From NCBI GenBank assembly GCA_023853785.1, contig JAJIRX010000276.1, forward strand, positions 1 to 16,514: DNA of 16,514 bases, given 5' to 3'. Made by a program: the position numbers and the translations under genes. Under the pieces are notes generated by a model. That model was not told the origin of the DNA and made no database searches. It saw only the letters and a list, made by a program, of their open reading frames with translations. How positions within the stretch are numbered: the first letter of the stretch is position 1; each line of letters begins with the position of its first letter. Of the stretch, positions 9,544-16,514 are shown piece by piece. Source of the DNA: Psilocybe azurescens. Its lineage: Eukaryota; Basidiomycota; Agaricomycetes; Agaricales; Agrocybaceae.

Positions 9544-10380
9544 TTACGCATTCTGGTCTTGAGTGGAAACCAAAAATGGGCTTTTCGGGCTCGCAGATAA
9601 CTCTGGGGCGATTCGGGACTGCCAGGGTGCAGGCAGTAGCCCTGACCCTGTAGGATATGTCTCACACGTGCATAGATCCAGGTTACCCTCTTTGTATACT
9701 GGATCGAGTTTAGAATGTAGGATATGATCATTTGTAATATATTCTGGGCCACTTGGCATAGGATGATATCCAAGAGGTGCCTGTCCAACTTCCCGTGTTG
9801 TGTTTGTGAGGAGAAGTCCCAAACAAGCTTGAGCTGGGTGCATCTGGACTATGGACATACCAGACGATGTAGGTGTTATATTTCAGCCAACGATTGACAT
9901 CGTCCGGTTCCTTGCATTGACGTGCATATGTGTTTTTACCGCTCGTCCTGCCTGCCCATGACCAGGTAGGGAATCTTTCTCAACAACCATACTTGGGGTA
10001 AAGATTTAGCTCTGGGAGCAGGAAGAGCAGCCACATCGGAGAATAGCAAACCGATGTCAAAGGAAACCGAATCCGGTGAAAGCGTTGATAGCATCTGACA
10101 ATTTTGTTGAATTGCGTGTAGCATAATTGCCTATCTCTGAGCCGAATGTAACCAAAGGATTTGGCTCGGTGTCGGAGAGGAACTTGCCAGATTTTGCATC
10201 TTGGAGAATGTTGATCACATCGGAAAACTTCTCATATATCGTGTCTTCAGACCATGTATTCTTCCGGCAACAAAAGAACACCTTATTGCTTGCGATAATG
10301 AGGGTACAGTGCAATAAGAGAATCTCCTACAGGCGCATACATAGAAAATGTTTCACCATTTGTACATCTGCCCATTAGTA
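9544..10380 (-). CDS. Possible unrecognised gene or gene remnant with overlapping coding-like frames
   Basis: Three minus-strand stretches read like protein. A frame from 10314 to 10057 contains DTIYEKFSDVINILQDAKSG and KLSDAINAF. It overlaps another (10124-9936) containing DSVSFDIGLLFSDVAALPAP, and the two could be joined by one extra G near 10080. A third, without an ATG, runs from about 9990 to 9735 and contains CKEPDDVNRWLKYNTYIVW. A fourth is open from 9858 to 9544 (104 codons). No canonical intron reconciles them. I recognise no domain. The first two together look most like real coding sequence. A decayed gene, an error-containing gene, or chance would each fit. Confidence 0.3.
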
Positions 10381-10508
10381 TACACACCCACTAATTACGT
10401 TCAAAAACCTGGATAAAATAAAAGACTCCCTTCTGCTCGACCCAGTGAGATCTATGAACTTCCTAGGGGTGTTCAGAACGTCAAACCTGTAAGAGAGCTG
10501 GGGCTCCC

Positions 10509-10549
10509 GTCGAGGTATGACAGTTTGACAGGTCTGTCATACCGTCGAC
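10509..10549. repeat. Strong inverted repeat (hairpin), 15-16 bp arms, 10-nt loop
   Basis: The left arm at 10509-10523 (GTCGAGGTATGACAG) pairs with the right arm at 10534-10549 (CTGTCATACCGTCGAC), with a single unpaired base in the right arm. The loop is 10524-10533. It lies in intergenic DNA about 670 bp upstream of the FAD-oxidase start. It could be the core of a small hairpin-type repeat element or a protein-binding dyad. No target-site duplication was evident. Confidence 0.85.
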
Positions 10550-10585
10550 GGATCGGCGAGTTCCTATATTGGGACCATAAAATCG

Positions 10586-10608
10586 CCACCCACCCACCTA
10601 CCCACCTT
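10586..10608 (+). repeat. CCAC/CCCA microsatellite
   Basis: A short run of CCAC-type tetramers with one interruption lies in the FAD-oxidase upstream region. It is a simple repeat and no function is suggested. Confidence 0.7.
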
Positions 10609-11160
10609 ACATCACTAATTTATGTTTGTATCATTATGTCTTTGTTACCAAGCAAGGACAATGTCAAAGTTTCAACCGAACTTCACAACTTGATTCCAAC
10701 ACTGAATATGAATGTTTGAACGCTCGCTCTGAACGTCAATACCCGAGTCTCCTCAAACGCTGTTTCTCAACCAATAGGGGCACGATTTCACGATCGTATT
10801 CCCTGAAAAATCGCGGGCTAAAGTGTTCGACCACTACAGTATGCCTGTCCCTTCCCGCTCAAAATCCGGCCCGCCCCCTTTTAATCCTGTTTCGACATTT
10901 TTACCTCCAATTAAACCAATGCGTCCCGAATCGCCAGCTCGGGTGGCATCATATTCAAAACACTATTGGATACAGAACTCTCGGGAGTAACGCTTGGCTT
11001 GCTCTTAATCCTGATCTCGCTTTGAATCAACTTTCCCAACCGACGTAATCGGGAGGAAGCCGAAGCCTTTATAGCTGGCACCCAGAAGCATGTACCCCAC
11101 ACGGCAAGGTGGTGCTTCTTAAATCTTGAATGTGTGGTTGTTCCTGACGCGTTTATAGCA
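10609..11160. other. Upstream region of the FAD-linked oxidase gene
   Basis: No convincing gene. A plus-strand frame (10626-11048) and a minus-strand frame (10911-11186) are open but have no recognisable content, and the second overlaps the TATA box. The interval probably contains the promoter-proximal control region of the oxidase. Confidence 0.45.
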
Positions 11161-11168
11161 TATAAAAA
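11161..11168 (+). promoter_or_regulatory. TATA box of the FAD-linked oxidase gene
   Basis: The plus strand reads TATAAAAA at 59 bases before the ATG at 11220, implying a short leader of about 25-30 nt. The ATG lies in the context AATCATGGCC, with G at +4. Confidence 0.65.
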
Positions 11169-11219
11169 GTGGTGTTCGTTTTGCAAGAGACTCGAACTTC
11201 TCCCCGATTCCTTTGAATC

Positions 11220-13295
11220 ATGGCCTTCACAAACCCTATACGAAACCTCGCCGTGCTATGGGGCATATGCTCTGCAGCATTTGCCCAGGACCTGACGGGG
11301 TTATTGAACCAGCATTCTCCTGGAGTGAACATCTCCGTTGTCCTCCCTGGACAGCCAACTTTCCCAAATGTGACACGCCCTTGTACGTTTCTCTTCAGTT
11401 AATTATCAATTTGAAGTTGATCTTGGGTTCTGGGTCCCGCCAGTTAACTTGAGATTCGATTTCGAACCTGCTGCCGTCGCATTCCCCACAACAATTCAAG
11501 AAGTCTCAGAAATCGTCAAGCTCGGTGACAAAGTTAACCACCAGATCGTAGCTCGTAGTGGAGGGTACGTGTTGATGCGATTTATGTGCGCTTATTGTTA
11601 TATTAATCTTTCATCTTCTCCAGCATAGCTACATTGCGAATGGATTAGGCGGTAAAAACGACACCATAATTATCGACCTAAAGAACTTCCAAAAGATCAC
11701 CGTAGACGATAAGTCTGGAACGGCAGTCATAGAGATGGGAAACCGTCTAGGTGATATAGTGACAGCTCTAGCAGCCCATGGGAGAGGCCTTCCCCATGGG
11801 ACGTGTCCATATGTCGGTATTGGTGGCCACGCTGGTACGCATCCGTCATCTAGGGCCTCTTGTTCCGACTGACGTATCGGGCCCTTTCTTTCCGACTTTG
11901 TTGGTATAGTCTATGGTGGATTTGGTTTCACTTCTCGTCTATGGGGTCTGACGATTGATGCCATATTGTCTATCGATCTCGTATTGGCTAACGGGACTAT
12001 CACAACAGCCTCCAAAAGGTTGAACCCGGACCTTTTCTTCGTACGTCTCCCTTCTGAATCTCCATCTGCATTTGACGTTCTTCACCTCCCACGCTATCAC
12101 GTTCCATAAATAACACTTCTTCATCTTCCGTTCAGGCCATGCGCGGCTCCGGGTCATCATTCGGCATTGCCACCGCTATCACAGTGCAGACCTTTTCCGC
12201 ACCCCCAACAGCTACCATTTTTTCCTATAATTGGCACTTCACTGCGGCCTCTGCCGCCGTCGCCCTGCCAAATACCAGAACTTCGTCCTTACCTCCAACC
12301 TCCCACCAGAATTCGGCGCCGAAATCGTGCTCACGCCTGGGGATGTTCAGGGAATGTCAGCGTTGGTCTCGCTGGAGGTTGGTATCTGCCTTTGGACGGG
12401 CTGAATGCTACATTGAAGCCATTTATGGATGTCATGCCTCCGCCGAGGACTGCTTCATTCGACACGGGGATTATTTACACAGCGCAGTCAATTTAGCGGG
12501 AGGGTCCTTGGATACGACGAGCGCACCAGATGGGACGGATACATTCTATGCTAAATCTTTGATGACTCCTGAGAAAGAACCTATGTCGGATAAAGCGCTG
12601 CTTGCGTGGATGGAGGTGCTAGCAAACGAGGGGTTCAATGCTCCTGTGGTTCGTGCTATCAATACTCTGACATAATCATGAGAGTCCGTATGTTCTGACA
12701 TCATTTTCTTCCTGTGTAGGGTTGGTTCATCCAAGCAGAACTCTTCGGAGGCCACAATTCCGCCATCAACGCTGTAGGTCCTACAGAAACTGCGTTCGGT
12801 CGCCGTTCTTCTCTATTCACAATCCAATTTTACGCTTCTTCTCACGGGAATGTACCACCATATCCTGAAGGCGGATTTACATTCCTTGATGGTATGTGAA
12901 GACCTCACGACCCTTATATTTCTTTACAGATGCATGATCTTATATATTTTATCTAGATGTTGTCAACTCGATAGTGAAGAACAGTCCTGCCAACTGGGAC
13001 TACGGGTAAGGACCCACCTCTCAACTACACATGGAGAACGGGATAAATCCTGATATGTGATGTTACCACTTCGAATAGAGCATACACGAACTATATCGAC
13101 GATAGACTGCCGGATTGTGCGTTATGCGTACCCTTCTATTCATCGGTTCCTTTAATACTAACGTGGGTCAATGTCTACCTTTGGACTATAGGGCAACTAC
13201 GCTATTATGCGCAGAATTATCCTCGGCTACAACGGCTGAAGGATATATTTGATCCAAGGGGCACTTTCACATTCCCTACATCTATTCAGAAATAA
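11220..13295 (+). CDS. Secreted FAD-linked oxidase (berberine-bridge/glucooligosaccharide-oxidase type), nine exons; four apparent frame breaks
   Basis: This flavoenzyme family (PCMH-type FAD-binding domain plus C-terminal BBE segment) oxidises sugars or other alcohols and passes electrons to oxygen. Exons: 11220-11382, 11444-11564, 11624 (or 11629)-11834, 11910-12040, 12136-12648, 12720-12891, 12957-13005, 13079-13116 and 13192-13295. They give about 500 residues, typical for the family. A signal peptide is clear, with cleavage expected after AAFA (residue 22), so the product is exported; NIS and NVT sites may be glycosylated. RSGG is followed across intron 2 by HSYIANG, the His that binds FAD covalently (about residue 96). 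HGTCPYVGIGGHA holds the second FAD-linking Cys (about residue 156). The 60-residue spacing equals that of GOOX His70/Cys130, predicting bicovalent FAD. The FAD domain continues with GFTSRLWGL and AMRGSGSSFG, and the end has YYAQNYPRLQ and DPRGTFTFP. Single bases appear missing at about 11560-11566, 12265-12270, 12349-12353 and 12491-12496; the last three fall in exon 5 and together restore the frame. The substrate cannot be read from the sequence. Family assignment is secure. Confidence 0.93.
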
Positions 13296-13522
13296 GATGT
13301 AGGTAGGAACCACAATTCTGAATTCAATGAGGTCAATTTTCGGAGTCAATGTCAAGAAACGTGAGCTTGTGTTGAGTACTGCCGCGATGCCACGCATAGC
13401 GTGGCCATCAAAAGGTTATCGGAACAAAATTGTGGCTTTTAGACGTATCGATCGAGCTTGGTTTGACTCTGGCGCTTGTTCTTCCTTAAAGCGCTTCCAA
13501 CAACACGGACGTCTACAGCATC

Positions 13523-14367
13523 ATGGCCCTCACCACTGAATCTAAAGCGCAATATCGGCTGGATGGTAATTCACGCAGTGCCTCGCAAATCACTATCACA
13601 TCTATGCAACCTGGGAAGGTAGTCATTTCCGTGATGGGTCGTTTCACTCGGTCTGGAATTGATTGCCAAAGTTCAATGGTCGTTGTACCTGTCTGGCTCG
13701 TATGAGGTGAAATTTTGTATTACATCTCCCGTCTTTCATGTCAACGAGGGTCATTTTAAGCAGACGCTCGTCACTGCTAACGAGAGCCTCAACCTTTTTC
13801 TCTCGCAGAATGGGCTGGAGAACAAGTCTGGTGAGCTGTAATACATGGTCAAATCATCTGAAGGTCCGATATCGTGGGCAAAGCCTATGCCACAATCATG
13901 GAAAAAAGAGGGTAAAGGAAGGTCATCACATACGAATCATCAGTATTTCTGGGGCAAAAGTTGCTGCAACAATTCCTAACGGTCTGACTATACATATTCG
14001 AGTATGTTCAAAACAATATGATTAAATCACGAACAACAACCCCTGTAGGAATATACTCCTTCGAATTATGTCCTCAGTCCCCCGCAATAATCCTTCGTCG
14101 TATTTATTGACTTTATTGGTCTCTGTCATGATCCCTTAGGAGGCCCAGAACATCACCTTCCAAGCTTTCAAACACATATTGAGGAATAAAAAGACCCCAG
14201 AGGCTCTCATACTAAGAATACGAATTGAAGGATCCGGTCTCGGTGGTATCTACTCGCTTATCCACCAAAAGTTCAAGAGCGGTCAAGAGTGGAAGAGGTT
14301 AATGATGGATATCCGAGAGCAGCAGTCTTCGTTTGTCTTTCGGGTTCATGAGAACATTGCATTTTGA
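13523..14367 (+). CDS. Probable unrecognised multi-exon gene
   Basis: The gene probably starts at ATG 13523, 228 bp after the oxidase stop, in the context CATCATGGCC. The first exon contains TESKAQYRLDGNSRSASQIT. The frame then moves to a segment with LELIAKVQWSLYLSGSYE. A likely intron (about 13707-13760, GTGAAA...TTTAAG) leads to an exon with QTLVTANESLNLFLSQNG. Further small introns seem to join VAATIPNGLTIHIR. A long last exon (from about 14142) contains QNITFQAFKHILRNKKTPEA and GSGLGGIYSLIHQKFKSG, and ends with TGA at 14365-14367. The transition between the first two segments (about 13619-13670) and the one near 14040-14140 do not resolve into canonical splicing, so bases may be missing or exons misplaced. 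I recognise no domain. The segments look selected rather than random, but the full model is uncertain. Confidence 0.38.
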
Positions 14368-14533
14368 GGTCCCTTGTAAGTATATACTAGCACCTCTCAG
14401 ATACGATATTTATCAAATATGTTAATGGTTGGAATGTCCAGGAATTATTTATGTATGAGTGATACACAGACGATATCACAATACCCACATTGTACAGGAG
14501 GTAGTACTCTTATACAAGCATTTAACGGCAGTC

Positions 14534-15519
14534 CTACTTCTTTGCTCGCACGGCCCAGAAGTCTATGGTCTCGCTCTGCCCACTTCCATGTCCCTTCCTG
14601 GAGTACATAGAACCATATTTGACCTTGAACATCAACGTTCCTTCGAATAGCTCCAACGCATTCCCATCCTTATCGACCTTTTTCCACATAGGATGCAAGG
14701 AAATACTCCCAGACGAGGAAGCGATGCCGCACCCTCCACCTCCTTCAATCTCCAAAGACGCTTTGATGCCAGCTCCATTCCATACATCCTGCTTCGCGTC
14801 CGGACGCGCGTATTTCGACTTGAATATGAGTTTAGCCACCTCCTGGATATCAGTGGCTTGTAATCTCGAAGGGCATCTCTTCCATAGGATCGCGGAATAC
14901 ACCGGACTCAAAATTTCCTCTCGTTGGCACCCGAGGCGAAATTGGCGGGGATGGTGAGCTTGGCGGTGCGGTCAGATTTGGCTTGATATGTCAAAATCGT
15001 CTTATATAGAGCATCTGGGTCGACGGCTGAGCTTCCTTTGGGCAAGTAGACGCTGTTGAGGAAAGGGAGGGCCATTCCGTACAAGTCGAATGTTCCAGTC
15101 AGATTGGGTTTCTGAATCGTAGAGTCATCAATGGCCTACAGTCCGTTTTCACGTGTCAGAACCAGCCTCCGAAACGATAAGAGCTCTCTCTCACAGGAGC
15201 CGTGACAACTTTTCCAGCAGCAGGAGTAGTGACACCTTCAGCTGCAGCCCCTTCGATGGAGTCAATTTGAAACCTAAAGAACGTTTGGCCAAAGTAGTAG
15301 TGAACAAGAGCCACATAGACGCGCCTGTAGAGGTTGTTGTGGATGAATCGACGTGTTTAGCACGTTTATCGCCCTTGGGTGCGACGTCGGAATTCTTTTC
15401 AGGCGAATGTGTCCTTTTCTGACCCTTGGCTGCCTTCGCAGACACAGCATCGGGTATCACCTACAAACGTTCAACATCTGCAAATACGGAGGAAAATAGC
15501 ATACATTTGGGGCGCTCAT
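14534..15519 (-). CDS. Unrecognised protein, three exons, basic N-terminal region (possible nuclear signal); two apparent frame breaks
   Basis: The ATG at 15519 sits in a good context (CCCACCATGAG). Exons are 15519-15505, 15460-15195 and 15135-14534, with introns of 44 and 59 nt, giving about 294 residues. The N-terminus is disordered and basic (KGQKRTHSPEKNSDVAPKGD, then KRAKH), which could be a nuclear localisation signal. A folded region follows with HYYFGQTFFRFQIDSIEG. The third exon contains LTGTFDLYGMALPFLNSVYL, LTYQAKSDRTAKLTIPANFA, ATDIQEVAKLIFKSKYARPD and a C-terminal part with GTLMFKVKYGSMYSRKGHG, ending in RAKK. The alternation of hydrophobic residues in the C-terminal half suggests a beta-rich domain. 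Single bases appear missing near 15311-15320 and near 14907-14923. At the second site an alternative frame for about 18 codons (containing DPMEEMPFEIT) is also protein-like, so the junction is ambiguous. I cannot name the family. The gene is tail-to-tail with the one ending at 14367, 166 bp apart. Confidence 0.65.
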
Positions 15520-16246
15520 GGTGGGGTTTGAAAGGAGCAAGGAAGAATTTGCTGTGGAAGGTAGACGCCGTAAATATAGAAGAACTCACAGAACCTGCGA
15601 GAGATTCTCAGTATAAGGCAGTACTTACATGACTGTCACCCGATAAGAGAATTTGCCTGGCAAAAATGAAATGGAATGAACGGCCAGGGTCGCCATAAGA
15701 GAGTGTGCCGACTTGTGCCGACGGGATCAACTTAAATAATTTCAATTGCATTTGAACTACACTGAAACCTGCGAGCTAAAAACTTGCTAGATTGAGAGTA
15801 TAAACCCAAATATAATACAATCAAGAATGTTTCAACTACCAGTAGAACAAAGGTCGGTTGAAGGCCCTTCAATGTAGATTTCAGAAATCTTCGGCCAGGA
15901 ATGAAAATCGTCACGTGAAATATGTTTACCCCTGTTCGACTGAAGATTTGCCAACCTAAGCCACAACAAAAGGTCCTCAAATGCTACCTTTCGTTAGACA
16001 TCCTGTACGACTGATTTAATATTACCGAAGGAGCTATACCGCTCTCGTTTTTATTCTGATAGATTTTTAAATTACTCAAAGGTTGCGGAAGACTTTGACG
16101 TTTAGAACTTACGCAGACCAGTTGGCAGTCATCAAACTCCAATTAACCAGGGTTTGGCTGCATTTCCCACAAAAGGTACACGCTCCACTCCGCTACTATT
16201 TTTCGCCTGTCTTTCTTCATTGCTGTGGTGACCTCCTTCCACCGTA
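15520..16246. other. Intergenic region upstream of the 14534-15519 gene
   Basis: No convincing gene. On the minus strand a strong donor (GTAAGTAC, starting at 15628) pairs with possible acceptors at 15595 or 15552. A 5'-leader intron of 77 nt (15628-15552) is therefore possible for the gene starting at 15519. A short duplicated GTGCCGAC lies near 15706-15722. A minus-strand frame at 15732-15980 looks random. Confidence 0.35.
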
Positions 16247-16514
16247 TTAATCGTCTGTGGGTCCAATCTCTTCTAGCCACTCCCTCAAGTATGAAATTTC
16301 TGGCATTGCGGGCATCATATTGGGGTCCTCCAGCCTCTTCATGAGGTGACTACGTAAGAGACTGAAAACATAAATAGACGGAAATTTACTATACTTACCT
16401 GCAATAACTTTATCATCGAAGAGCAAAATATGGATGGTGGTATCCACGGAAATGCAGGCGGCTCCGGGATAAGTAACTTAGAGCTTGCAGAGCGCTCACC
16501 ATCTTTTCTGTTGG
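16247..16514 (-). CDS. Probable 3' end of an unrecognised gene, running off the right edge
   Basis: The minus-strand frame ends with TAA at 16247-16249. It is open from about 16478 and contains ACISVDTTIHILLFDDKVIA and then LMKRLEDPNMMPAMPEISYL and REWLEEIGPTDD. A donor-like GTAAGTAT and a TTTTCAG acceptor lie between the two parts (about 16364-16400). However, that intron would be only 37 nt and would break the frame, while reading straight through keeps it open. A further donor (GTGAGC) lies near 16500. The C-terminal segment looks like real protein, but no family is recognised and the 5' part lies outside the window. Confidence 0.4.

Noticed and set aside
10911..11186. Minus-strand 91-codon frame next to the FAD oxidase
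   Set aside because: Overlaps the oxidase TATA box and shows no domain or exon structure.

Overview
The window looks like nuclear DNA of a mushroom-forming basidiomycete (Agaricomycetes). The reasons are genes split by many short introns (mostly 44-95 nt, GT...AG, several with a good CTGA-type branch point), compact intergenic spacing on the right side, and two families typical of these fungi: a long-form type-3 copper tyrosinase with its C-terminal pro-domain, and a secreted FAD-linked (berberine-bridge/GOOX-like) oxidase. No rRNA, tRNA, CRISPR array or intact transposon was seen.

Layout, left to right. 1-236 may be the edge of a GC-rich minus-strand gene. 237-2830 is low-complexity, pyrimidine-rich and otherwise gene-poor. 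2845-4925 (minus) is a nine-exon tyrosinase with a TATA box at 5014-5021. 5022-8600 is AT-rich with only scattered coding-like fragments. 8845-9408 carries an imperfect 207-bp-period repeat inside an open frame. 9540-10380 (minus) has overlapping coding-like frames that I cannot resolve. 10509-10549 is a strong hairpin. 11161-13295 (plus) is a TATA box followed by the nine-exon secreted FAD-linked oxidase. 13523-14367 (plus) is probably an unrecognised multi-exon gene. 14534-15519 (minus) is a three-exon unrecognised gene, tail-to-tail with it. 16247-16514 (minus) is probably the 3' end of a further gene.

The most striking cross-cutting signal is that the three best genes all need single-nucleotide frame corrections. 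There are eight sites, and every one is explained by one missing base; most can be placed in a short homopolymer. Splice sites, catalytic motifs and TATA boxes are otherwise intact. This points first to indel errors in the assembly, and only second to recent pseudogenisation.

Functionally, the tyrosinase oxidises phenols to quinones inside the cell and the oxidase acts on a carbohydrate or other alcohol outside it. The two are about 6 kb apart and I see no direct proof that they belong to one pathway. I found no convincing new system. The best candidates for novelty are the two unrecognised genes at 13523-15519 and the repeat-bearing frame at 8845-9408.
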